NCBI RefSeq assembly: GCF_048541825.1
Contig: NZ_CP183332.1
Span: forward strand, 3,100,001 to 3,164,000
Reading direction: 5' to 3'
From: Caulobacter sp048541825
Lineage (GTDB): Bacteria > Pseudomonadota > Alphaproteobacteria > Caulobacterales > Caulobacteraceae
Length of the DNA stretch: 64,000 nt
The position numbers were made by a program, and so were the translations under genes. The notes under the pieces were generated by a model. The model was not told the origin of the DNA and did no database searches. It saw only the letters and a list, made by a program, of their open reading frames with translations. Positions 26,113-34,609 of this stretch are shown here, piece after piece (the stretch's first letter is position 1; the number at the start of each line of letters is the position of its first letter).

Positions 26113-26592
26113 GTGACGCGCGACGGACTGACCGAAAAGATCTTGGATATCAAGCGCCGGCGGGACCTGACATGGAGCGACATCTACGCCCACGCCCTGC
26201 CGCTCTCGCCTGCGCTGACCGTCGGGGCCTTGCTGGGCCAGATGAGACTGGGGCCAGACGCGGCCGTGAAGGTTGGCACCTTCCTCGCGCTCGATGCGGA
26301 TGAGATCAAGATGCTCGGCGAGGTCCCAAGCCGCGGGACGCCGATGCCGCCCACCGATCCGCTGCTCTATCGCTTCTATGAGCTGCTGATGGTCAATGGA
26401 CCGGCTTGGAAGGCCTTGATCGAGGAGGAATTTGGCGACGGCATCATGTCTGCCATCGATTTCAACCTCGATCTGGGTCGCCAGGTCGATCCCAAGGGGG
26501 ACCGCGTACGGATCGTCATGAGCGGGAAGTTCCTGCCCTTCAAATACTACGAGAGTGATCGCGACGCCGCGTTCGCCTTTGTACCCGACTAG
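26113..26592 (+). CDS. cynS: Cyanate hydratase (cyanase)
   Basis: 159 residues from a GTG at 26113. Cyanase converts cyanate and bicarbonate to ammonia and CO2. The N-terminal helical domain (LTEKILDIKRRRDLTWSDI) precedes the catalytic domain. By spacing, R87, E90 and S113 (in RFYELLMVNG and GDGIMSAIDF) correspond to the catalytic Arg96, Glu99 and Ser122 of the E. coli enzyme. Length matches the family. No cynT carbonic anhydrase or cynX transporter is adjacent. An MCP-like gene starts 9 nt after its stop, so they are probably co-transcribed. Confidence 0.93.
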   Translation: MTRDGLTEKILDIKRRRDLTWSDIYAHALPLSPALTVGALLGQMRLGPDAAVKVGTFLALDADEIKMLGEVPSRGTPMPPTDPLLYRFYELLMVNGPAWKALIEEEFGDGIMSAIDFNLDLGRQVDPKGDRVRIVMSGKFLPFKYYESDRDAAFAFVPD

Positions 26593-26601
26593 GATCTGAG
26601 T

Positions 26602-27318
26602 ATGGCCCCGCCCCTCAAGGAAGCTGCGGGTTCACAGCCGAGCGCTGAACTTTCAGAGGAACGTCGTGCCGAATGGCGGGGCCTTCTTGGACATCTCACC
26701 AACCAGGGCGCCAGGCTCAGGTTCTTCCCGCACCGGGCAGTGATGTTCCTGGCCCTCGCCCAGTCGCGAGAAGGCTCGGCGCGAGCCAGTCTGATCGACC
26801 GTGCGCAACAGACCCTGAACGACTTTGACGCCTTGGTAAGAGGTTTCACGACCGATCCAAGCGTCTTTGCGATCGGAAAAGAGCTCTTCATCCACCTTGG
26901 CCAGTTCCTCGCCCCCCACCGTGCGGTGTTCGATGAAACCGCTGGCCGCTTCTCCAGGGATTGCGCCTTGCTAATCCACGCCATGCGGGCGCGTGGGGGC
27001 GAGGACCCGGCACTTTTCGAACTGTCCGAATTCGTCTCGATCACGTTGCTTGAGCGGATGAATGCGTTGGTCGAGCAGTTTACGGCCGAACTGTCGCGCG
27101 TGTCCGAAGAGGGCAAAGCTAGGCTAACGGGTTGGCTGGCGGACTTGGATCGCCTCAACAGCTCCGTCTACATGATCTCGATCAACGCGACGATCCAGGC
27201 TGCCCGCTCAGGCGAGTCCGGACGAGCTTTTGCTTTGATAGCCAACGAGATCAACGGCCTCAGTGGGGAGGTAAAAAGGATCACTTCGACCATAAGGCGT
27301 AACATGATCGGCGCCTGA
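26602..27318 (+). CDS. Soluble MCP-like (methyl-accepting) sensor fragment or mini-protein
   Basis: 238 residues without a membrane segment. The C-terminal 70 residues resemble the tip of a methyl-accepting chemotaxis signalling domain (SVYMISINATIQAARSGESGRAF, then ALIANEINGLSGEV) but the long coiled-coil hairpin is cut short. The N-terminal part is helical and contains LRFFPHRAVMFLALAQ with no recognised ligand domain. It starts 9 nt after cynS, so it may sense a compound linked to cyanate metabolism, or be a relic. The CheW-contact region is partly kept; whether it signals is unknown. Confidence 0.6.
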   Translation: MAPPLKEAAGSQPSAELSEERRAEWRGLLGHLTNQGARLRFFPHRAVMFLALAQSREGSARASLIDRAQQTLNDFDALVRGFTTDPSVFAIGKELFIHLGQFLAPHRAVFDETAGRFSRDCALLIHAMRARGGEDPALFELSEFVSITLLERMNALVEQFTAELSRVSEEGKARLTGWLADLDRLNSSVYMISINATIQAARSGESGRAFALIANEINGLSGEVKRITSTIRRNMIGA

Positions 27319-27464
27319 CGCGCCCAACTAGCGGGCGGGCGCGGGTTGGCCAATAATCAGACCACCCGAGCTCTGAAGGCCGCGCCCCTAAGTCTCGCGA
27401 CCTAGGTGAGTATATCCCTATTCGGCGGCGACCAGACACTTCTCTGCCTCTGCCCCTGCCCCGC

Positions 27465-29021
27465 TCAAACAAGCACCGCAAGCGAAGCCGCCTCAGCGAT
27501 CGTTGTCAGCAGCAGGGCGGCGTTGATCGGCTTTGGCAAGAACGCATAGAAACCCAGATCCGAATAGTGCTCCATATCGCCATCCAGCACGTCCGCGCTA
27601 AGGGCGATAATCGGAGGGGGACGCCAACCGGGCGGAGGCTCGTCGCGAATGATCCGAGTGGCCGTAACTCCGTCCATGATTGGCATGCGCAGATCCATCA
27701 GGCAGACGTCAAACGGTCGCGCGCGCATCATTTCAAGGGCGACCGCCCCATTGTCAGCGACCGCACAGACATGGCCGGCGCTCTCCAGGATGGTCCGGAC
27801 CAGGCGTTGGAGAGTCGGATTATCCTCAGTGATCAAGATATCCAGTGAATGGCTCTCAACTCTTGCCAGGCTCTCAAGCTGCCGGATCCTCTCTCGACAG
27901 GCCTCTGATGGGATTTCGAACCAAAATCGTGCACCACCCTCTTTTCGGTTCTCGGCCCCGATTTCACCATTCATCGCCCGAACCAGATGAGCACTGATGG
28001 CCAAGCCAAGGCCTGCGCCCTCGTGAAGACGAGAAGCAGAGTTGTCGGCCTGTTCGAAGGGCTCAAAAATGCGCTCAGCGTCCTCTGCTGGAAAACCTGG
28101 TCCAGTGTCGACGACATCGACTCGAAAACGCCCCGACTGCGCCGGCCCTATCCAGGCCGCTGATACCTCCACGACACCCGCATCCGTAAACTTCAGAGCA
28201 TTCCCGACCAAGTTGACGACGACCTGCCGCAGCCGGTCAACATCGGCGGTCACGAACTCTGGCAAGGGCTGGGCGACTTTAAACGAAAGACAGAGACCCC
28301 TCTTGGCTGCGATTGGCGAAAGCAATCTAACGATTGCGGCCAACACCTCGGTGGGATTGATCGGGACCGGCCGAATCGCCATGTTCGCTTCCGCTTTGGC
28401 CAAGTTCAGCACATCGTTGACGATCGCATGCAGGGCATGAGCGGCTTCAAGCAAGGACGACACATAGTCCTGCTGCCTCGCGTCCAATGAGGTTTGGGCG
28501 AGAAGCTCGGTCAGTCCGATTACTCCCGTCAGGGGCGTCCGCAGCTCATGGCTCATTGTTGCCAGAAAACGCCCCTTGACCCGTGCCGCAGCCTCAGCTC
28601 GCTCACGCGCTTCGGCAAGATCCGCAAGCGCTTGCTTGTGAGCCGTTACGTTGAAATGGATGGCGAGATAAGCAACCGGCCGACCGATTTCGTCGAGTTG
28701 TGGCGTAATGGTTGTGTCTAGCCAGTAAAGCGCGCCGCATTTGCGCTTGTTGCAGATCGTACCACTCCAAGCGCTGCCTGAAGAGGCTGCCTCATACATT
28801 TGGGCAAATAACTCGGGTGGGTTGGTCCCGGAGCTGACAAGTGGGTGACGGGCCCCGATGATTTCTCCACGCGCGTAGCCACTCACTTCACAGAATTTGT
28901 CATTGCAGTCGATGATCCCGCCGCTCAGATCCGTAAGAACGACGATCGCGGCCTTGTCGCAGGCGCGTGCGAAAAGACTCGTACTGTTGGCCGGAGGTTG
29001 GACGGCAGTCGCAATGGACAT
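27465..29021 (-). CDS. PAS-hybrid sensor histidine kinase
   Basis: 518 residues from the ATG at 29021 (GGGGAG ribosome site). Order: PAS domain (about 20-130) with NDKFCEVSGYARGEIIG; HisKA with H158 in ATMSHELRTPL; HATPase with VGNALKFTD, DTGPGF and GAGLGLAI; receiver with D443 in VCLMDLRMPIMDG. There is no membrane segment, so it is cytosolic. The PAS domain has cysteines C21, C39, C44, C90 and C95 (GTICNKRKCG), which could make it metal- or redox-sensitive (inference). No partner response regulator is adjacent. Confidence 0.9.
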   Translation of the reverse strand: MSIATAVQPPANSTSLFARACDKAAIVVLTDLSGGIIDCNDKFCEVSGYARGEIIGARHPLVSSGTNPPELFAQMYEAASSGSAWSGTICNKRKCGALYWLDTTITPQLDEIGRPVAYLAIHFNVTAHKQALADLAEARERAEAAARVKGRFLATMSHELRTPLTGVIGLTELLAQTSLDARQQDYVSSLLEAAHALHAIVNDVLNLAKAEANMAIRPVPINPTEVLAAIVRLLSPIAAKRGLCLSFKVAQPLPEFVTADVDRLRQVVVNLVGNALKFTDAGVVEVSAAWIGPAQSGRFRVDVVDTGPGFPAEDAERIFEPFEQADNSASRLHEGAGLGLAISAHLVRAMNGEIGAENRKEGGARFWFEIPSEACRERIRQLESLARVESHSLDILITEDNPTLQRLVRTILESAGHVCAVADNGAVALEMMRARPFDVCLMDLRMPIMDGVTATRIIRDEPPPGWRPPPIIALSADVLDGDMEHYSDLGFYAFLPKPINAALLLTTIAEAASLAVLV

Positions 29022-29280
29022 CGGGATAACTCCCCAGTTGGCCAGTGCCTGCAAGCATTTGGCCCCTCGAATGAAATGCGTAGCGTCCATCTTGCGGCTA
29101 TCTCGCCTCAGCGATTAGCCGCAGATTTCGCAAAACAGCGTTTCAGGGAGTGCAGACAAACCGTCGGCAGCCGAGGCGTTTATTGCGCATATCGGAATCG
29201 GTCCTTCCAGATTTCGACCGTTCAGCACCAGGAAGCCAGCCGTCATGTTGAAGGGGTAAGTTTCAAACCGGAGAACATCC

Positions 29281-29892
29281 ATGCAATTCTATCGTTTCCC
29301 GCTTTCGGGCCACTCGCATCGCGTCGAACTCTTTCTGTCGCTGCTGGGCGAGACCGCCGAGTTCGTCGAGGTCGACCTGCGCAAGGGCGCCCACAAGCAG
29401 GCCGACTTCCTCGCCCTCAATTCCCTGGGCCAGGTTCCCGTCTTGAAGGATGGTGACGTCGTCGTTGCCGATTCCAATGCGATCCTCGTCTATCTGGCCA
29501 AGAAGTTCGATCGTGCCGACTGGCTCCCGAAAGATGCTGCGACTGCCGCCAGGGTGCAGCGTTGGCTGTCGATTGCTGCGGGCCAAATCGCTTCAGGTCC
29601 GGCCGCTGCACGACTGATCACCGTCTTTGGTGCGGGTCTGAATGCCGCCGAAGTCATCGCGCGAGCTCATACCATTCTGCAGGTCATGGATAGCGAGCTG
29701 GCAGGTTCGGACTTCCTGGCCGGTGACCGCCCCACGATCGCCGACGTGGCGGCCTACACCTATGTGGCACACGCACCGGAGGGCAACGTGGCCCTGGAAA
29801 GCTACAAGAACGTTGGGGCTTGGCTGGCCCGCGTCGAGGCGCTTCCTGGCTTCGTGCCGATGCAAAGCACGCCGGTCGGTCTGGTCAAATGA
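29281..29892 (+). CDS. gst: Glutathione S-transferase
   Basis: 203 residues. The N-terminal thioredoxin-like domain begins FYRFPLSGHSHRVELFLSLLG and has the cis-proline GQVPVLKDGD plus the glutathione gamma-glutamyl contact ADSNAILVYL. The helical C-terminal domain carries the N-capping block RPTIADVAAYTY. Ser8/His in SGHSH is the likely catalytic region. Its stop overlaps the ATG of a 44-residue gene (ATGA). It opens a thiol-redox block that includes DJ-1, glutathione reductase and glutamate-cysteine ligase. Confidence 0.92.
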   Translation: MQFYRFPLSGHSHRVELFLSLLGETAEFVEVDLRKGAHKQADFLALNSLGQVPVLKDGDVVVADSNAILVYLAKKFDRADWLPKDAATAARVQRWLSIAAGQIASGPAAARLITVFGAGLNAAEVIARAHTILQVMDSELAGSDFLAGDRPTIADVAAYTYVAHAPEGNVALESYKNVGAWLARVEALPGFVPMQSTPVGLVK

Positions 29893-30023
29893 TCACCCGC
29901 CTGCGCCGACGCCTGCTGAATTTCTTCAGCCGCGTTGATCGGCGCGAAGCCCGGGCGCCGTTAAGCCAGCAAGAGTTCCAGGCCCTTCGCCTGGATTGCC
30001 TGGCGACCGGTACGCCCTGCTAG
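29889..30023 (+). CDS. 44-residue basic protein, coupled to GST
   Basis: The ATG at 29889 overlaps the GST stop (ATGA), the usual sign of translational coupling. The protein begins MITRLRRRLLNFFSRVDRRE and ends in CLATGTPC, with two cysteines near the C-terminus and a basic amphipathic N-terminus. No family was recognised. It could be a small membrane-surface protein. It is too short for standard gene callers but its placement supports it. Confidence 0.5.
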   Translation: MITRLRRRLLNFFSRVDRREARAPLSQQEFQALRLDCLATGTPC

Positions 30024-30071
30024 TCTAAAAATGGGGCCGGCGCGTTGGTGCCGCCATTGGAGCAAGTTTCA

Positions 30072-32168
30072 GTGACACATGGCGATCCCACCCGTTGGCC
30101 CCACGACCGCTCCCCCTTCCACGAGGGCGAGCAGGCGCTCCAGGAACGTCTGGGCGTGCGGGCAAAGATTGAAGCGACCGGCCGGAAAATCATCCGCGGT
30201 CAGATGCCCGATCAGCACCGGACGTTTTTCGAACAGCTGCCGTTCATCGTCTTGGGATCTCGTGACGCCACGGGCCAGCCCTGGGCGACGCTGCTCGACG
30301 GCGCGCCGGGCTTCGTCCAGTCTCCGAGCGCCGCAACGCTTACCCTGGCTGCGGCATTCTCCTCTGGGGACCCCGCGGCCGAAGGCGTGGCCGCAGGGCA
30401 ACCGGTCGGCTTTCTAGGCATCGAACTCCACACCCGACGCCGTAACCGGGTGAACGGGCGGGTTTCAGCCCGAGGGCCCGAGGGCTTTTCAGTCGCTGTA
30501 GATCAGAGCTTTGGTAACTGCCCTCAGTACATCCAGGGGCGTCATTTCGAGCGCGTGGACCAGACGCTGCTGGGCCAGCACGCTCCCCCCAAGCGAACCC
30601 CAGGGCTGTCCCAAGAGGCCGCGTTGCTCGTAGCCCAGGCGGACACGTTCTTCATCGCCTCAACCCACACCGACAAGGCCGCGCTAGATCCAGTCAACGG
30701 TGTCGATGTTTCCCATCGGGGCGGCAAACCTGGCTTTGTCAGGGTTCAGGGTGATGTGCTCACCATCCCGGATTTCCTGGGGAATTTCCTGTTCAACACC
30801 TTGGGCAACATCCTCGTCGAACCGCGTGTCGGACTTGTCTTCCCCGATTTTTCGACCGGTGATCTTTGGCACATCTCGGCGAAGGCCGAGATCATCTGGG
30901 ACGGGCCCGAGGTGGCGGGCTTCGCTGGGGCCGAGCGGCTCTTGCAGTTTACCGTTCTGGAGACCGTGAAGGTTGCCGCCAGCCTGTCGATCCGTGCGAT
31001 CGGAGACGTTGAGGCATCACCCTATTTGGATAAGACTGGATCTTGGGAGGCCACCGAGCCCGGCGCCTGGGGCAAGGGCGAATTTCGTGCTTTTCGCGTC
31101 GCATGGGCCGAGCCCGAAACCGAGACGGTACGGTCTCTGGTTCTGAAGCCGATGGATGGAGGCAGCGTGCCCGTCCACAAGGCTGGGCAGCACATCTTTG
31201 TGCGCTTGACAGTGAACGGCGCGCTGGAATTGCGCCCCTATACAGTTTCAGACGCCGCCAATGGCTCAAGCTACCGCATAAGCGTCAAGCGACAGGGCCG
31301 TTTTTCAGAGGCCGTCCATCAGCTGAACGTTGGTGACGTCGTCGAGCTCCTCCCACCACGTGGCGAGTTTGTCTTTGACGAAGCTGCGCCGCGACCGGCG
31401 GTCCTGCTTTCCGCAGGTATCGGGGTTACGCCGATGATCGCGATGATCAACCGTATCCTCGTCAATAATGGTCGCAGCCGTTCACAGCAGCGCCTGTGGT
31501 TTTTCCACGGTGCGCGCAACAGCCTTGACCATGCCTTCCGCCACCACATGGTCGACAAATGCGCAAGGCATAGCAACCTCACGATGGTCACGGCCTATAA
31601 TGAGCCTTTGCCGAACGATGTCTTGGGGCGCGACCACGACATTACAGGTTGGGTTGACTTGGCCCTCCTGAAGGCCCGGCTGCCGTTCGACGACTATGAG
31701 TTTTATCTGTGCGGGCCGCCGCCATTTATGAGCGCCCTGTCGCAGGGTCTGCTGGGGATGGGCGTTCGTCCCGAACGCATCCACTCAGAAACCTTTGGTC
31801 CAGCTGCAATAAAACCCAAGGCCGCTGAGACGACCGTGAGCGCAACAGGCCGGAAAGCAGCACCAAACGCGGCCACTGAAGGCGGTGGACCGGCCGTGGA
31901 GGTGGAGTTCCGCGCAAGCGGTAAGCACGCGACCTGGCGGCCGGGGGATGGAACGCTTCTTGAGCTTGCCGAGCGCGAGGGCCTCTCTCCCTTGCATAGT
32001 TGCCGATCGGGTTCGTGCGGCGTCTGCGCAGTTAAGCTGCTCAGCGGCGTTGTCGGCTACGAGAACAGCCCCACTGCCCATTATGAAGATGGTGAGGCCC
32101 TGATCTGCAGCGCGGCGCCCAAGCACGATGGCGGTGATGTGCCCGGGCCGCTTGTCTTGGACGTCTAG
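30072..32168 (+). CDS. PPOX - ferredoxin reductase - 2Fe-2S ferredoxin fusion protein
   Basis: 698 residues from a GTG at 30072 (GGAG at 30058); upstream TTG/GTG codons are alternatives. Three modules: a pyridoxamine-oxidase-like split barrel (about 40-310, with PFIVLGSRDATGQPW and GNFLFNTLGNILVEPRVGL); an FNR-type FAD/NAD reductase (RPYTVSDAANGSSYRISVK, LLSAGIGVTPMIAM, FYLCGPPPFM); and a plant-type 2Fe-2S ferredoxin with HSCRSGSCGVCAVKLL and a later Cys in ALICSAAPK. It should pass electrons from NAD(P)H through FAD and 2Fe-2S to the PPOX module or a partner. The physiological acceptor is unknown. It follows GST, suggesting a stress role. Confidence 0.88.
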   Translation: MTHGDPTRWPHDRSPFHEGEQALQERLGVRAKIEATGRKIIRGQMPDQHRTFFEQLPFIVLGSRDATGQPWATLLDGAPGFVQSPSAATLTLAAAFSSGDPAAEGVAAGQPVGFLGIELHTRRRNRVNGRVSARGPEGFSVAVDQSFGNCPQYIQGRHFERVDQTLLGQHAPPKRTPGLSQEAALLVAQADTFFIASTHTDKAALDPVNGVDVSHRGGKPGFVRVQGDVLTIPDFLGNFLFNTLGNILVEPRVGLVFPDFSTGDLWHISAKAEIIWDGPEVAGFAGAERLLQFTVLETVKVAASLSIRAIGDVEASPYLDKTGSWEATEPGAWGKGEFRAFRVAWAEPETETVRSLVLKPMDGGSVPVHKAGQHIFVRLTVNGALELRPYTVSDAANGSSYRISVKRQGRFSEAVHQLNVGDVVELLPPRGEFVFDEAAPRPAVLLSAGIGVTPMIAMINRILVNNGRSRSQQRLWFFHGARNSLDHAFRHHMVDKCARHSNLTMVTAYNEPLPNDVLGRDHDITGWVDLALLKARLPFDDYEFYLCGPPPFMSALSQGLLGMGVRPERIHSETFGPAAIKPKAAETTVSATGRKAAPNAATEGGGPAVEVEFRASGKHATWRPGDGTLLELAEREGLSPLHSCRSGSCGVCAVKLLSGVVGYENSPTAHYEDGEALICSAAPKHDGGDVPGPLVLDV

Positions 32169-32423
32169 CCGGCCCTCAAGGGATTGAGCGTGTGAATGTG
32201 CTGCGTAACGCTACCGCCCACGAGGTCGGCGTTTGCGCGGGGGCTCGCCTTGTCATCGCTTACACTCCGCCTGACGGAAGGCACTATTGCGCAAAAGCAG
32301 GATGGCGCTGAGCGCCGCCGATCCGGACACTGGCGCAGCTGTCAAGGTTGACAGCGCATCACGTTCGCGAAGCGGCCGGGCGATTTTCGCCAGGGTCCGG
32401 CGACATTTCGTCAGGGATCGAGC

Positions 32424-33101
32424 ATGGCCAAGAAGGTCTTGTTACTTTTGGCAGATGGTTTCGAGCCGCTGGAAGCGGCTGGCTTTACCGACGTACTGGG
32501 CTGGGCCAACATCGATGGCGAAGAGCCGATCGACCTCGTTTCGGCTGGTCTTCGCCCGATGCTTCGGGCCACGTTCGGCTTTTCGGTAGTCCCCGACCAG
32601 AACGTCCAAGATCTCGATCTTGCCACCTTTGACGCCCTGGCCATTCCTGGCGGCTTTGAAGGCGCCGGCTTTTACGACGACGCATTGTCGCATGACTTTT
32701 CGGAGGTGATCCGTAACTTCGAAGCGGCGGGCAAGCCGATCGCCTCGGCCTGTGTGGCGGCACTCGCGCTCGGCGCGGCGGGTATCCTGCAAGGCCGGCG
32801 CGCGACGACCTATCATCAGGTTGGCGGAAAGCGAAAAGCTCAGCTTGAATCCTATGGCGCGACGTTCGTCGATCGCCCGCTGGTCATTGACGGCGCACTG
32901 ATTACCTCAACCGGCCCCGGAACGGCCATCGAGGTCGCCTTCGCGCTCCTGGAAATGCTGACTTCGCACTCGAACGCGGACCATATCCGCCATGTCATGC
33001 GGATGCCCCGTCCCGACGCGGCGTGGCACGCCCTGCCTCAGGTTTTGACGGTGGACGCGGAATTCAACACGGACTCTGACGAACAGGTGCTCAATGGCTG
33101 A
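32424..33101 (+). CDS. DJ-1/PfpI superfamily protein
   Basis: 225 residues. The fold starts KKVLLLLADGFEPLEAAG with the conserved Glu, and the nucleophile elbow is SACVAALALG (Cys about 110). A YHQVGG segment and TSTGPGTAIEVAFALLE complete the core. Such proteins act as glyoxalase III/deglycases, chaperones or redox sensors. The C-terminal ~30 residues (HVMRMPRPDAAWHAL...) extend past the usual core. The 3' end overlaps the glutathione reductase start by 8 nt, linking it to thiol metabolism. 255 nt upstream hold no recognised gene. Confidence 0.88.
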   Translation: MAKKVLLLLADGFEPLEAAGFTDVLGWANIDGEEPIDLVSAGLRPMLRATFGFSVVPDQNVQDLDLATFDALAIPGGFEGAGFYDDALSHDFSEVIRNFEAAGKPIASACVAALALGAAGILQGRRATTYHQVGGKRKAQLESYGATFVDRPLVIDGALITSTGPGTAIEVAFALLEMLTSHSNADHIRHVMRMPRPDAAWHALPQVLTVDAEFNTDSDEQVLNG

Positions 33102-34488
33102 CTACGACTTCGACCTGTTTGTGATCGGCGCCGGTTCAGGCGGTGTGCGCGCAGCACGTGTGGCGGCGATGAGCGGCGCCAAGGTCGCCGTGGCCGAAGA
33201 GTACCGGGTGGGTGGAACCTGCGTCGTGCGCGGATGCATTCCCAAAAAGTTCATGGTCTATGCCAGTGAGGTCTCTAGCCAGCTGAAGACTGCGGCCGGC
33301 TATGGCTGGACGATCGGCGATGCGCGCTTCGAATGGACAAGGTTCCTGCAGGACAAGGACGTCGAGATCGCCCGGCTGTCAGGCGTCTATGTCACCAACC
33401 TCCAGAAGGCCGGAGCCAAGCTCCTGCACGGTCGCGGGCAGATCGTTGACGCCCACACCGTCGAGGTCCTGCCCAAGACCGGCAGTGACGACGCCGGGAC
33501 CTACACCGCCCGCAGGATCCTGGTCGCAACGGGCGGTCGCCCCGTGCGTCCTGAGTTCCCGGGCGCGGAACTTGGGATCACGTCGGACGAGGCCTTCCAT
33601 CTGCCGAGCCTGCCCAAGAGCATACTGGTGGTGGGCGGCGGCTACATTGCCGTCGAATTTGCCGGAATCTTCAACGGCCTGGGCGTCGAGACAACGCTCC
33701 TCTATCGCGGCGCCAACATTCTGCGCGGCTTTGACGACGACGTGCGCATGCACCTGGCCGACGAACTGGAAAAGCGCGGGATCAAGGTCGTCCTGGGCTG
33801 CTCGCACACGAGCATCAAACAGATGGACGACGGCCATCTGCTGAGCACCCTGAGCAATGACCTGACCTTCGAAACAGGCGCGGTGATGTTCGCAACCGGC
33901 CGCGAGCCCTATACGCGGGGCCTGGGTCTGGAGAAGGCCGGTGTGGGCCTGAATGACAAGGGCGCGATCGCCGTTGACGCCTTCTCCAAGACGAACATCG
34001 ACAGCATTTGGGCTGTCGGCGACGTCACCAACCGGATCAATCTGACGCCCGTGGCGATCCGAGAGGGGGCCGCCTTTGCCCAGACCGAGTTCTACGACAA
34101 CCCCACCAGCTTTGATCATGACATGGTCGCCTCGGCCGTCTTTTCACAGCCGCCGGTCGGCTCGGTCGGCATGAGCGAAGCGCAAGCCCGTCAGGCGTTT
34201 GGCAAGGTCGACATCTATCGTTCCGTCTTCCGGCCGATGAAGGCCACCTTTTACGGCGGCCAGGAGCGGTGCCTCGTCAAGCTCGTCGTCAGGCAGGATG
34301 ACGAGCGGATTGTGGGCGTCCACGTTGTTGGACCTGACTCCCCGGAGATCATCCAGATGGCGGCGATCGCGCTGAAGATGGGCGTCACCAAGCCTCAGTG
34401 GGACTCCACTTGCGCGGTTCACCCGACCCTGGCCGAGGAACTGGTCACGATGCGCGAGAAATACGTGCCCTCCGACGTGGGGACGTAG
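33094..34488 (+). CDS. gor: Glutathione-disulfide reductase
   Basis: 464 residues. It has the FAD motif IGAGSGGVRAARVAA, the redox disulfide C43-V-V-R-G-C48 in GGTCVVRGCIPKKFM, the NADPH domain (VVGGGYIAVEFAGIFNGLG with a nearby Arg suited to NADPH) and the C-terminal VHPTLAEELVTM with the catalytic His. The KKFM sequence after the second Cys separates it from lipoamide dehydrogenase and mercuric reductase. It regenerates GSH from GSSG. It overlaps the DJ-1 gene by 8 nt and precedes gshA by 121 nt. Confidence 0.95.
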   Translation: MADYDFDLFVIGAGSGGVRAARVAAMSGAKVAVAEEYRVGGTCVVRGCIPKKFMVYASEVSSQLKTAAGYGWTIGDARFEWTRFLQDKDVEIARLSGVYVTNLQKAGAKLLHGRGQIVDAHTVEVLPKTGSDDAGTYTARRILVATGGRPVRPEFPGAELGITSDEAFHLPSLPKSILVVGGGYIAVEFAGIFNGLGVETTLLYRGANILRGFDDDVRMHLADELEKRGIKVVLGCSHTSIKQMDDGHLLSTLSNDLTFETGAVMFATGREPYTRGLGLEKAGVGLNDKGAIAVDAFSKTNIDSIWAVGDVTNRINLTPVAIREGAAFAQTEFYDNPTSFDHDMVASAVFSQPPVGSVGMSEAQARQAFGKVDIYRSVFRPMKATFYGGQERCLVKLVVRQDDERIVGVHVVGPDSPEIIQMAAIALKMGVTKPQWDSTCAVHPTLAEELVTMREKYVPSDVGT

Positions 34489-34609
34489 CCTTGATCCAGA
34501 CCCTGCAGGCTGGTGCGCGGTCTGGAAGCCTTTTGGATAAGTGCCGCCTCGCGCCCCACGCCGACTGCTCGACGCAGCCGACCCACACAGATTTATGAGG
34601 ACGCCGTGC

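Noticed and set aside
25676..26193. Minus- and plus-strand frames between bufA and cynS as small genes
   Set aside because: The translations have no motif, no good starts, and some overlap cynS antisense. They are treated as non-coding.
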